Assembly: GCF_026210795.1 (NCBI RefSeq)
Contig: NC_089429.1
Coordinates: forward strand, 124,001 to 188,000
Direction: 5' to 3'
From: Rhizophagus irregularis
Lineage: Eukaryota > Glomeromycota > Glomeromycetes > Glomerales > Glomeraceae
Length of the DNA stretch: 64,000 nucleotides
Made by a program: the position numbers and the translations under genes. Below the pieces are notes generated by a model. That model saw only the letters and a program-made list of their open reading frames with translations, was not told where the DNA came from and did not search any database. Each line of letters begins with the position of its first letter. Positions within the stretch are counted from its first letter, which is position 1. This document shows, one piece after another, positions 1-11,407 of the stretch.

Positions 1-1904
1 CCGTTCCTTCTGGTCTTCCTATCAACAAAGTCCAAGTGATTACCTCTCCTCATAATACTACTACTCCTGTTGAAACTGTTGACGCTTCTATCCATGCTCT
101 CACTAACACCAGTAGTAAAGGCAAAGCTGTTGCCTTCAAAGTCCTGGAACGACAACCATCCCCAATGGTAATGCTGCCGCTATCAAATCTGCACCCTCTC
201 GTTATCATGCTGTAGCCTATCTACACGACGCACCTGACACGTTTAAAGCTAAATTCACCACCAATCGATCCATGTGTGACGAAATGGATTGTTCACTCTC
301 CCACTACCCTTCCTATAGCACCCGCGCACGTTGTGATGGATCAGGCTATAACAAAAAAATCCTTGTCTACTTCAATAATCATGAAGATTTTACCGATTGT
401 GTCAACTTCCCACGTACCAATCTCCTCGATTTGGCCTTTACACATTATTCCCCTGCAGATGTCAAGCTTAGCGACGAAGCGAAATCTTTATTCGTCACCG
501 ATATCCCACTTTTTCTAAACGAAACACAAGTCCGTTAGGCGTTTTCTCAATATGGTACTGTGATTAAGTGCAAACTTACCCCTAGGAAACATTACTGTAA
601 TGGACACATCCAATTTTCTTCTGCTGATGCAGTTACCCAATTTAATGATATCTGGGCGATCATTTGCTTAGGCAATTCTTTACGTGTCTACCTGGCATCT
701 TTCTTAAAATTCCAACGTGATAGTCGTAGAAAACATGTTGCTATCCTTGCTTGCATTCCAAAAAAATATTAGGGAAGCTGACCTTTTAGAAATTGCTAAC
801 CAAGTCAACGCTAAGGCTCTTAACGTCCCCCTTTCTATCAGTTCTTACAAGCCTAAACCCTATGTATATATGAATTTCTCCTCATTTGACACTCTTGAAG
901 CTGCAAAAGAGATGACTGTAGCTTTCCGCGGCAAAGGGTTGATGTGGCACCCTCCCAATGATGCACACACTTTATGCCATGTTTGTGAGAGTCCTGGTTG
1001 TTTCCTTTCTGTGTGTAATCCTCGTTTTACACGTAAAGTGAATGATCGTCTTACCAAATTATATTCATGCTTTAATGCTATTCCTCAACGTGGTCATCAG
1101 GATTCGCACCAATCACATGACAAATCCAATTCCCATTCAAGATCGCGATCCAATTCTAGATCCCGCAATAATTTTTTTTCACCCCGATCCAGCAATAGCA
1201 ATAATAATCCTAATATTTCTCGTCCTGAAACCTCCTCATATAACAACCAGAATAATAACAATAATAATAACAAACCCAGAAATAATGAAACTTCTTCAGG
1301 TTCTACTCAATCTTCACACAAATCTTAGCCTAATAAATCTATACCTGTTTCTCCATCTAACAATTCTGCCTTTACGCTTCCTCAACATATTATTGATGAT
1401 TTAAAAGCGCAGATTAATAAGATTGCTAATACCCTCTATACTCTCAATGAAACTGTCTCCTGGATGTAGGAAACTATCACGCAACATGAGTATAGACTAT
1501 CTGAGCTCGAATCAATGATGAATTATGATAATCCTGGTGACTCAGATTTATATCTGCCTCATGATGATCATGAAAACTATTCCCATGGTAATGGATAGGA
1601 TGATGAACCAACCCGAAAAACGAATTCACGATCCAATCTTCCTCCTTATACTTCCTCTTCTCTTATAGACACCTCTCCTAATACCTCCTTTTCAACTTTG
1701 GATCCTAACTCCGTCTTATCTAGTAGACATGTCCCTTTACCAAACTCATGATCCAACATTATTGCCCCTGATGCTACTACTTCCCGTCTACAATTGGAAA
1801 TTTCTAATGTTACTAATGTACATAAGAATCTTTCTGCTCAACTTGGTTTGATTATGGATGAATTGGACTCCTTCTCCCTCAAACCTTTCCCCTTCTAATG
1901 ATTA
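1..1904 (+). pseudogene. LINE A ORF1 remnant (RNA-binding / zinc-knuckle protein)
   Basis: Reading frames here match the LINE B ORF1 product: the N-terminal Ser/Thr/Pro-rich part, an RRM-like segment with LFVTDIP and a YNGHIQF-like motif (around 480-620), a second such segment, a Cys-rich LCHVC..PGC knuckle near 970-1020 and an Asn/Arg/Ser-rich tail near 1130-1290. The frame is broken by stops such as TAG at 536-538 (LINE B has CAA), TAG at 1467-1469 (LINE B has CAG) and a TAG near 1597 where LINE B has TGG, plus frameshifts around 160 and 770. The ORF ends near 1900, where ORF2 begins. The start lies outside the window. Confidence 0.8.
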
Positions 1905-4618
1905 AACACCAACTTAATTTGGGTGATTTACAGGGATTTTACCCTACTAATAGTGCGATACCTGATAATGCTAATCATAATAATTTTCCCCTTTCCTCTT
2001 CCCCTCTTATTAATTTTGGACAAATCAATGTTAATGGTTTATGTTCCCCTCACAGGTCGAAATGCTAAAAATCGGCAAAAAAAATGGCGCGATAAGCAGT
2101 GGCTATTCTTGGCTATTCTTGGCTATTCTTGGCTGTTTTTGGCTATTTACGAATTAACCTATACTATTTGTAAATAGTTTATACAAATTTGCGAATAGTT
2201 TATGCGATTTGCGCCATTTTTTTTGCCTATTTTTGATCATTTGACGTGTGCCTGTTAGACGATTACATTTGTTAAATTATTTCTTGCATTCTTCATTTGA
2301 AGTTCTATCTCTAAATGATACTCGTCTTACTTCGTCTAGTGCTAAGTTTATATATCAACATGATCATTCCCAATATAATTTTAAGTTCTATTAGGCTCCT
2401 TTCCCTTCTAATTCATGACTCCATGATGGTGTTGGTCTTTTACTTCGCCATCCTTTACATAAACATGTTCAGAAGATCGATCCTTAGAAAGGTCATCTTT
2501 TAAAATTAGATTTTTTCTTTTACCAAACTAAAATTTCTATTATTTCAGTTTATATTCCTCCTTATCATTCTATTCATTACAAAGAACGTGATGCTATTTT
2601 TGCACAACTTAATTTATGGCTTGATAAAGCCCGTTCTAATAATTATCACGTAGTCATCCTTGGTGACTTTAATGCAGATAAACTTTCACATTCGCATCTT
2701 CCTCAACATCATTTAAAAATTTTGCGATCACTTTCTTCTCGATATTTTACAGATCATCAATCCTATATTTCTTCTATTTTAGGTCCTAGTCCTACCTTTT
2801 ATCATTTGAATGGTTCTTCAAGATTTGATTATATTTGGTTATCCCCTGGATTTCCTGCTCCTGGTCTTTTCTCTCAAGTTGAATCTTGCCCGATGCTGAA
2901 TGATCATCAATTTACTGATCACTGTGTACTGCCTTTGATTTTAGCTCTTGTTTCGCTACTCTAGCTAAAGCTAGATTAAAACAAAAAAGCGAACAACACA
3001 CTATTTTTCTTTACAAAAATATTAAAGATGATACTTGAGTGACATTTTCCAATGAAGTTAACTCGCGTCTTAAGTTGTATTTGGCTACACATCATCCCTC
3101 CATCTCTTCACTCTCAGCTCTTTCCTTGGACAAACTTTGGCACGTTCTTAAACGTTCTATTCTTAGGGTGCCATTGATTCTCTACCATTTCAACATGTAT
3201 CCAATACTCACTATCATAAATATCCTCCCGAGCTTACTATGCTTATTGCTATCAACAAATTCTTGGATAGATTATTGTTTAAATTGACCACATCTAGGCC
3301 TAGTCGTCCTGCTCAAATTTCACAAATGACTAATTCTTTACCTACCCAATTAATCCTTCTTAAATCTCTTTTAACAGATTATACTATACCTTCTTATAGT
3401 ACAACACCACTTTCCACTTTTGTCAAATTTTTGCCTCACAAAAAGCTTTGGTCTCTGCTTATTTATCCACGCTATTTCATCAACATCATACAGACTCGAT
3501 TGAGTATTATACTGCTCTTAGAGATGAACATTTTTCTACGTCTCTGGGCTCCTTTATTTATTCAGCCCTATCAGTAAAACATCGCTCTATCGTTCTCGAT
3601 AGAGTTTTGGTTGTAATCGACTCCAAACCCACTTTACTTACTGATCCCTCAGACATCAAACAAGCTGCTATTAAACATTTCCAATCGGTTGTTACTTCTC
3701 TTTTGGTCCAGTATTCTTCTACGGATTTATTTCCTCCACGTTGGAAAAGAGCATATATTCCTCTTTCTGATATTGATTCGTCATTATATAACTTGGTCAT
3801 GTCTCCTATTTTGGATGAATAATAAAATAACACTATCATGTCCATGCCTAACAATAAGACCTCTGGTCCTTCTAAGATTTCTTATAAGATCATCAAACAC
3901 TTGATTGGAGAAGCTTTCAATTTGTCCCTCATTTTAGCTAATGCTTGCCTTATTCATGGAGATATTCCTGCTGATTGGCGTGAAGCGCTTGTTTATCCTA
4001 TTCCGAAGCTTCATGAATTTGACGTTCAATTAAAGTATACACGACCTATCATTTTATTAGAAACTGTACGAAAATGTGTGGTTAAGATCGTTTCAACTCA
4101 ACTTTCAAAAATCCTAGCTGACAACCAAGTGCTGCAAGGTGGTAATTTTGCTGGATTGCCGGGTGGTTCTACTGACATTCCTATTAAGATGCTTGATGCT
4201 ATTATTCATCAATGCCGCTTCAACAAAACTGATGACCAAGAATTATGGATTGTTTCCTAAAACATTTCTAAGGCCTTTGATTCGATTGATTTAAATATGC
4301 TTAGACTTTAGACTGGCTTTGATCCATCTGCATATACCGTCTTTGTTGATTAAATTTATTATTAACCTTTTTACAAGACGTAATAATAAAATTATTACCC
4401 ATCATTGTGATACTTCTGGATATAGAGTTAGAATTGGTATTGACCGGGGTGAAATTATTTCTCCGTTATTATGGGTCATTTATTTGGATCCTTTACTTAC
4501 AACACTTAATAGAGAAGCTTGTGATCCCTTTATTTTGAAATCTTCTGCATTATTGGACTACTTCCCGATTGAATATGAGCAACATAATCTTCCTATTTCG
4601 CATATTACATTTATGGAT
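1900..4618 (+). pseudogene. LINE A ORF2 remnant, endonuclease and first part of reverse transcriptase
   Basis: Matches LINE B ORF2 from its start through the APE-type endonuclease (GDFNAD encoded near 2660, the DYIW motif near 2830, TDH near 2910) and into the reverse transcriptase up to the FMD of the FMDD active site at 4609-4618, where element 4619-6749 interrupts it. It is broken by a 200-bp MITE at 2051-2250, several frameshifts (around 2940, 3175, 3430, 3815, 4305) and stops such as TAA at 4258-4260, where LINE B has CAG. Non-functional. Confidence 0.82.
2051..2250. mobile_element. 200-bp MITE with CACTA-family termini, 3-bp target duplication CCT
   Basis: Compared with LINE B, exactly 200 bp are inserted after CCT (2048-2050), and CCT is repeated at 2251-2253. 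The ends form an imperfect 40-bp inverted repeat, starting CACAGGTCGAAATG on the left and CACACGTCAAATG on the complementary right; the inner part with CAAAAAAAATGGCGC is perfect. The first 12 bases equal the terminus of the 13.8-kb CACTA element at 12963, so that element type probably mobilised it. It contains a tandem ggctattctt repeat (2100-2140) and no coding capacity. Confidence 0.88.
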
Positions 4619-6749
4619 CACTAGTTGAACGATGTCAAATCGGGGACCAATCAGATGACCGAATTCCACCCGATTGGTCCCTATTTTTTTAAAAATTTTC
4701 ATCAATCGGTAAACCCGATTGCTGCCAAAAGATGGCGCAAAAGAAGGATACTCGGGTACCAATCAGGATATTCAATAGAGTATAATCGGGTATTAATAGT
4801 TACCAATAGGATATTTACTGGATATTTACTATTTGATATATCAGTATACCGATTGATAACTTTTTGATAAATTTATAACAATAAGAAATCTGCCGATTGC
4901 ATACATTTTTATTTAAATTTATTTGATATTTTACAATAATTACATTTAATAATTTAAATTTATTAATTATTAAAAATACAAAATCAGAAATACTACTAAT
5001 ACTAAAATTTTATCTGGAATCCGATATCCAGGTTGGAGCAAATTCCCTACAAAAGAAATAAAAAAACATTAAAGAAAGTTTTTTTAAAAAAGTTTCAAAA
5101 GTTAAAACTTACTTATGGGATTCCGGTATATACATCTATCAGAGTCGATTCCCTATAATAGAATAATAAAAAAACATTTATTACCGTTTTTTTAATAGTT
5201 TTGAAAAAAAATTTCCAAAACTTATTACTTATGGGATTCTATGGGATTCGTTATACCGATTGTCTATAATAGAACATTTAAAAAAAAACGTTAAAAACGT
5301 TTTTTAATAGTTTCGAAAAAATATTTTTCGAAACTTACCTATAGGATTCGTTATACTGATTCCCTATAAAAGAATTAAAAAAAAATGTTAACATTTTTTT
5401 AATAGTTTCGAAAAAATATTTTTTGAAACTTACCTATAGGATTCATTATACCGATTCCTTATAATAGAATTAAAAAAAAACATTAGTTAACGTTTTTTTA
5501 AAAGTTTCAAAAAATATTTTCGAAACTTATCTATGGGATTCGTTATAACCGATTCCTATAATAGAATAATAAAAAAATTTTAGTTAACATTTTTTTAAAA
5601 GTTTTGAAAAATAATTTTCAAAACCTATCTATGGGATTCATTATAACCGATTCCCTATAATAGAATAATAAAAAAACGTTAGTTAACGTTTTTTTAATGG
5701 TTTCAAAAAATAATTTTTCAAAACTTACCTATGGGATTCGTTATAACCAATTCCCTATAATTGTATATTAAAAAAAAAGAGGTTTAAAAAATTTTTTCAA
5801 AACTCACCTATGGGATTCGTTGTAACTGATTTCCTATAATAGTGTATTAGAAAAAAACGTTATTAAAAACGTTTTTTAATAGTTTCGAAAAAGAATTTTT
5901 TGAAACTCATCTAGTATGGGATTCGTTATAACCGATTCCCTACAATTGAATAATAAAAAAAAATGAGTTTCGAAAAATTATTTTTCAAAACTCACCTATT
6001 GGATTCATTATAACCGATTCCCTATAATTGAATATTAAAAAAAAGTGAGTTTTGAAAAATTATTTTTCGAAACTCACTTATGGGATTCATTATAACCGAT
6101 TCCCTATAATTAAATATTAAAAAAAAAGTGAGTTTTGAAAAATTATTTTTTGAAATTCACCTATGGGATTCGTTATAACTGATTCCCTACAATTGAATAT
6201 TAAAAAAAAAGTGAGTTTCAAAAAATTATTTTTCGAAACTCACCTATGGGATTCGTTATAACCGATTCCTTACAATAAAATGTTAAAAAAAAATGTTAAA
6301 AATCGTTTATTAATATCTTCAAATGTAAAATGTTTGAAACTTTTGTGGGATTCCGGTATCCAAATCGGAACCAATTTCCTAAAAAAAAAAAATTTTTTAA
6401 AAGTTTCAAAAGTAAATGTTTGAAACAAAATGTTAAAGATAGTATGAAATAGTTTAAACTTTTTTTTAGGTTTCAAAAGTAAATGTTCGAAAAAAATGTT
6501 AGTGTAAATTTCAATAGTATAAAATAGTTTAATTTTAGTTAAAGAAAAATAGTTTATCAATAGTCTAATTGAAACAATAGAAATCAATCGGTAAATTTAA
6601 ACTGAACGATAGTTATCAATCGGGTATTAACCTGATTGATACCCGATTGAAGTGTACACCAATTTCTAACTATTGAATAAATCAGGTAACCGATCAAAAA
6701 AAAAGTTACCAATCGGGTAGGTACCCGATTGGTCAGCGTTTTACCTGTG
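4619..6749. mobile_element. CACTA-like non-autonomous element with internal hairpin-rich tandem array
   Basis: The left end, CACTAGTTGAACGATGTC, aligns with the 13.8-kb CACTA terminus (27 of the first 36 bases identical by eye). The reverse complement of the right end starts CACAGGTAAAACG. CCGATTGG/CCAATCGG subterminal motifs lie inside both ends (4640-4680, 4740-4800, 6610-6735). It interrupts LINE A ORF2 at the FMDD codons. The left flank is GAT, but the right flank at 6750 (ACC) does not repeat it, and a second insertion begins 7 bp further on, so the right boundary is less certain than the left. No transposase is encoded between these ends. A related copy starts at 49634. Confidence 0.65.
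5040..6300. repeat. Tandem array of about 83-105-bp units, each with two hairpins
   Basis: The phrase gggattcgttataaccgattccctataatagaa recurs about 12-13 times at intervals of 83-105 bp (for example near 5535, 5630, 5729, 5917, 6080, 6163, 6247). Between copies most units carry an A-run/T-run pair around AACGTT and a gtttcgaaaa...ttttcgaaac inverted repeat, so each unit can fold into hairpins. Unit length varies, with later units losing the AACGTT part. Noncoding. Confidence 0.85.
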
Positions 6750-6756
6750 ACCTGAT

Positions 6757-9378
6757 CATCTAATTAAGCATTTTGATTGGCTAAAATAATATATAATTAA
6801 TAAAAAAATTTTTATTGATTTTAAAAAAAATGTATTGATCTTGCTGTGATTTTAATCAAAATTTAAATAAACTGCTTGTTTTATATTCTATAAAATTATG
6901 CAAAGTTTTTTAAAAAATCCGAATTTTAATAAAAAATTTTTTTTAAAACAACCTCAAAATAAATATCAAGAGTTTTGCAACGCATATACATATTACAAAT
7001 AAGCAACACTCTGTAATTCAAAGTTAAATCGCCAGCAACTAATGGAAGAGTGTACAACTGTTTGGAAAGAAGTTAGAAAAAATAACATCACTTTTATTGA
7101 AAATAAAATTTGTGAATATTATGATACTGTACCTTCTACTGTTCGTTTTCATCAAAAAATTTTTATGTCACGTAATGTGACTAGTAGTTTTCATCATACC
7201 TCCACTCCAAAACACACCTCTACTCCAAGACAATTAGTTGGATTTATTGATACTACCAAAATACCAAAAAATGCTACATGACAACGTAATGCAGCTGAAA
7301 AAATCAATTTAGCTATTAAAAAGATATCTGAATATGAACAAATGATGGAAATTTCTACGGATGACTCAATAAAAGTTACACTATTATCAAAAATAATTGA
7401 TGAACAAAAAATATTATCAGAACAAAGGGCTCAACTAAATAAATTAAAACGTCATGCTGGTGCACAAGCAAAGTTAACAACGAAAAAATTAAAGTTGCTA
7501 GAAGAAGAAGGAGTTGTAGAAAAATATAATACTCCAGGAAGACCATCTGCAGCTATGAAAGACCCAGATCTATGGGATAAGATTCATAATAGTATTGAAT
7601 TTGGAGCTGCTCATGCTAAACGTAGAAAAGTAATTATTAAAATAAGAACGGTAAAGCATTTACGCGAAGCCTTAGAAGAAAAATATAATACCTATTTATC
7701 TCGTCAATACTTGTCTACTTATCTCCAACCGTGCCATCAAAATACTTTTGCAGCACGTCGTCATCATCGTCTAGCAAAAGTTGGTCTCGCATCTGTAGCA
7801 CGAACAGAAATGAAATCTCATGTTGATGAACACTATTGTTTAGCTTCTGTTAAAGCTGCAAAAATGTTTGCTGAAGTTTTTGCGAATGAAGCAGTTATTA
7901 TTTCCCAAGATGATAAGGCAAAGCAAGGTGGGATTAGGAACACCTGCAGTTGGCCGTACATTTAAGACAGTTCAAACTGTTAACGAACCAGTAATTATTG
8001 AAGATCATGATTTTCCAGTTGGTTCAAAAATGAAACTCATACCTTTTGTTTATCTAACTATTGATCCAACTGATTCAAGTAATACTCTTCGAACTGGTAA
8101 ACTTTCCATATTCATTAGACCAGAATATTTTATTGGAACATCATTAGAAACCCATATAGCGGATTTAGAAAGCATTGTTTCTAATGAAGAATTTTTCACT
8201 ATCATAAAAAAAGATGATGAAGTTAAACCTATTTGGATCCTTCTTGTTGATGGTGGACCTGACGAAAATCCAAAGCATATGAAAAATATTATTCAATATG
8301 CTCACCTTTTTCGTGCTCTTAATTTGGATTATTTAACAGTTCGTACTCATGCTCCAGGTCAAAGTGCATATAATCCAGTAGAACGGGATATGACTTCTTT
8401 ATCTGCAAAACTTGCCAGTATCACTTTACCTGTAAATGAGTTCGGTTCACATCTAGATAGTCAAGATAATGTAATAGATAAAGAATTAGCATGACGAAAT
8501 TTTGAGTTTTCGGGAAAAAGATTATGTGATATATGGAGAAGAGATGACATACATGGAAAGCCTGTAACAGTGAAATATATTGACAAGGAAATAATTCCAT
8601 TTAATGAGTTTGATTCTTCAACATCATGGGAATGGATAGAGAACCATGCACAAATTTGCCGCTATTCACTAGACATAAAAAAATGTAAAAATCGGGAATG
8701 TTGTAGTGAAAATAGAGCCACAGATGCAATGTTACTTTTGGATGAAAATGACGGATTCCTTTTTCCGATTACAAAAGGAAAAGACGGTCATTTCATTAAT
8801 CCAATTCACACCCTTCAATATTATGATAAGCTTAAAATCTTACTATATGACCGTTGTTGTCCTTCAATTTCACAAGAACTACACCAGCAGCTGTATTGTA
8901 ATATTTGCGGTAAATACTTTCCAACTCTAAAATTTATGAAGGAACATAAACGCAACGTACATTCTAAACGTCACTCTCAAAATAACAAGCAATTAAAAAG
9001 AACTCATAACGAAACAGAATTGGAATGTGTAGTTATTCCGTTTTGAAATTTTAATGTTGCAGAAGATATAATCCAAGGACAAGACTCATGGCAGAAAGTT
9101 ATTTTGGATTATCGCGAAGTTCAGTCAGATGAAGACTAGTTAAATTAGTGTTTTCTTTCTTTTTGTTTTTTCTTTTATAATTAATAAATAAATGAACGTT
9201 AAATTACTTTTTTTAAACATTTTTTATGGTATTTTAAACTTTATTTATTTTTAGACATTAGTGATATATAAATACGTTACATAAAAACTCAGTGTTACAT
9301 TTTACGGATTTACCATATTCCATATTCAATTTTACTAATAAATAATTAGCCAATAAAATTACAAATACTTATCATGTG
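6757..9378 (+). mobile_element. DDE-transposase DNA element (decayed), about 2.6 kb
   Basis: This stretch holds a whole transposase pseudogene (7042-9139). The ends are imperfect inverted repeats: the left, CATCTAATTAAGCATTTTGATTGGCTAA, resembles the reverse complement of the right, CACATGATAAGTATTTG...ATTGGCTAA. GAT is found just outside both ends (6754-6756 and 9379-9381), consistent with a 3-bp target duplication. I do not recognise the superfamily. It lies in LINE A directly beside element 4619-6749. Sequence 9382-9431 matches neither LINE copy, so the insertion history here is only partly resolved. Confidence 0.55.
7042..9139 (+). pseudogene. DDE-type transposase-like protein with C-terminal C2H2 finger, broken
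   Basis: Frames join into one protein of about 700 residues. An N-terminal basic, helical region is followed by SQDDKAK near 7900 (possible first Asp), ILLVDGGPDENPK near 8240 (second Asp) and HAPGQSAYNPVERD near 8350 (Glu), a D-D-E spacing typical of cut-and-paste transposases. A Cys-rich stretch (about 8690) and a C2H2 finger, YCNICGKYF...H.(4).H (8895-8962), follow. The frame is broken by a 4-bp duplication near 7925 and three in-frame TGA codons (7279-7281, 8492-8494, 9044-9046). Coding-like sequence continues to TAG at 9137-9139. The family is not named with confidence; the element is dead. Confidence 0.7.
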
Positions 9379-9431
9379 GATCTGATTTATAGCTTAACCT
9401 CCCACCCCCTCTTAAATCAGCTGATTCCTGG

Positions 9432-10342
9432 CACGCCCCTAATTTCAAGTCCTACTTTTACTTTAAAAGCGTTAGCTTTATCCACATCTTTCCATTTTCT
9501 AGGTGTTTGGTTTTGTCTTTCGGCCTCTTCTCGTTTTGTTCATACACAAACCACTTCCATGGTTAAGGACATGGGCGCTCTACTCAGTCCTAAAAAGCTT
9601 TTGGCATAACACGTGGCCTATCTTTATAATATTGTGTTACTTTTGAGACTGGAATTTCGCCTACAAACTACACTTTTTGCTGAATCTACCATTAATCGCA
9701 TAGTTTCTTCAATGCTTTCCCTTATTCGACAGAAGGCTGGCTTTCCCCCAGTCACACCTATTTCCGCACTTTTTACATTGTTGCCGTTCTCCATTCAACA
9801 AGCATTTGGTCGATTTTTATCATCTCATGTGGCTTCATGGCAGAAAATTTTTTCTCACCCTTCATATAAGCTTTTTGCTAATTATATGATTACTTATCTC
9901 CAAGGTTTTTTGGACTGCAATGCCTGTCCTTCTACTATTGATTTGGAACCATGGTCCCATACATTTTCCTTGCGAACACATTCTTTGTTCAATTCTCTAT
10001 TGTTCTCTTCTCGATTGAATATTACGTGGTCTTTATTGTTCCGACCTCTGAGAAAAGATCTACGTCCGGCGATTTCACTCTGGTCTATTTTACCAAAGAT
10101 TTATTTACTTCCATGAAAAATGTTCGAAAAAATTTCTGCACTCATTATCTTGCCCAATTGATTACACCGTGTAGCTCTCGACTTCTCTCATAGAAAGATT
10201 TACGCTTTCTTAAACGAGTTTCGAACAAAGGATCTGTGCCTGCCTGGTTTAATTATTTATTTAATCTTATTGTTATTCCTAATTCCCCTTTTTTTTCTGT
10301 TTCACCACAATTTAGAATCCCTATTTCCCATACTGTAGCTTC
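9432..10342 (+). pseudogene. LINE A ORF2 remnant, reverse transcriptase 3' part and connector
   Basis: Aligns with LINE B 30018-30925 (after the FMDD motif). About 160 bp of LINE sequence between FMDD and this point are missing. Frames are broken by TAA at 9607-9609 (LINE B has CAA) and TAG at 10191-10193 (LINE B has TGG), plus frameshifts. It stops at 10342, where TA and the element at 10345 begin, and resumes at 33433. Confidence 0.82.
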
Positions 10343-10594
10343 TACAGTCAACTCCCTCTATAGTCACTCCCATTATAGTCACATTCTACTATATAGTCAC
10401 ACCAGTTGAATGTTCAAAACACTTTATTATTAAAATCTATCCTATATAGTCACAATCTATCTATAGTCACTATCACACCTATCCTCAAAAATCTTATATT
10501 AAAAAGAACCGTTTATAATCACAGTTATATAAAGAATATATTAAATAACTTGGCATCTAATAATCGTACAAAGATGTATCATAGCTTGTTAGAA

Positions 10595-11110
10595 TTGTCT
10601 CACTGAGACGAATCGAATGGTGGTAGTTTTATCCTTTTCCGATCACTGGCTGACGAGTTATTCAACAAAATGTTAAACATCAGCATTATAATATTTCTTG
10701 ATTTACGTTTACTGCGCCATTTAACATTTTGCTAGATTTCTCGGTACCTAGTGATTGTAAAAAGACGATTTATAGCTCGTTGGAATCGCCTCATCGAGAC
10801 GAATCGAATGGTGGTAAGCTCATCACTCTGTGATCAATATTGACGGAGTTATTACTTAAAAACAATTTAATATTTTTTAATTTCGGAAATTGATCTAGTG
10901 ATTGGATTTCGATGTATCATATACCATTAGATTCGTCTCATCAAGACGAATCGAATGGTAGTAAGATCGTCTTTCTAGGATCAATATTGACAGAGTTATT
11001 ACACAAAAACCATTAATATTTTTTAATTTCGGAAATTAATCTAGTGATTGGATTTCGACGTATTTTATACCATTAGAACCGTCTCATCAAGACGAATCGA
11101 ATGGCGGTAA
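10595..11110. repeat. Four related internal repeats with hairpins in the TA-flanked element
   Basis: The motif gagacgaatcgaatggtggtaag recurs near 10605, 10797, 10945 and 11090. Each is preceded by a complementary cgtctcat, so a short stem such as attcgtct/agacgaat can form (best near 10935-10955). Units are 140-190 bp and also share ctagtgattggatttcg and gatcaatattgacggagttatta. The same series occurs in reverse in the copy at 53060-53480. It may be a transposase-binding or processing structure; that is inference. Confidence 0.75.
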
Positions 11111-11249
11111 GATCATCTCTCTGCGATTAATATTGGCGAAGTTACGATACAATAAAGTTTTAAGTATAATTCTGCTAAAATTATGTTAATTTATGGCCGG
11201 AATTATGATATACAAATATAAGAAATTTTTTATATAGTCACATCTCTTT

Positions 11250-11267
11250 ATAATCACCAAATATGGA
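11250..11267. repeat. 18-bp target site duplication, left of LINE B
   Basis: ATAATCACCAAATATGGA here is repeated at 33377-33394 on the other side of LINE B. It occurs once, uninterrupted, in the element copy at 52969-52986 (reverse strand), which is the empty site. Confidence 0.9.
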
Positions 11268-11407
11268 GGATCATCGCAACTCTTTCCTGAATTTTTGAAA
11301 ATACTAATAAAAATTTATTTTTGAAATTTTCGTTCGAAAATTTCTAAGTGCTCGTTTAAAATACTAATATTTCCACAGTTGCTTTCCTCTTTACTGAGCT
11401 CTAAACT
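11268..11407 (+). promoter_or_regulatory. LINE B 5' leader
   Basis: 140 bp between the target duplication and the ORF1 start at 11408. LINEs usually carry an internal promoter here, but I see no motif that shows it. It begins ggatcatcgcaactctttcc. Confidence 0.5.

Noticed and set aside
5040-6300. CRISPR-like array
   Set aside because: Units are contiguous diverged tandem repeats with no unique spacers, in a eukaryotic transposon.
7279-9046. TGA recoding as an amino acid
   Set aside because: TAA and TAG stops occur in other decayed copies in the window, intact genes such as HIRA use no internal TGA, and C-to-T mutation explains the pattern.
4619-9378. A single autonomous element covering both 4619-6749 and the DDE transposase
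   Set aside because: A CACAGGT-type end lies at 6749 and a second pair of inverted ends brackets 6757-9378, so two elements fit better. Not fully excluded, because the target duplication of the first one is not found.
10406-10606. Small protein-coding gene, also present in reverse at 54625-54825
   Set aside because: Both are the same part of the TA-flanked element; conservation reflects copy relationship, and the frame covers inverted-repeat sequence.
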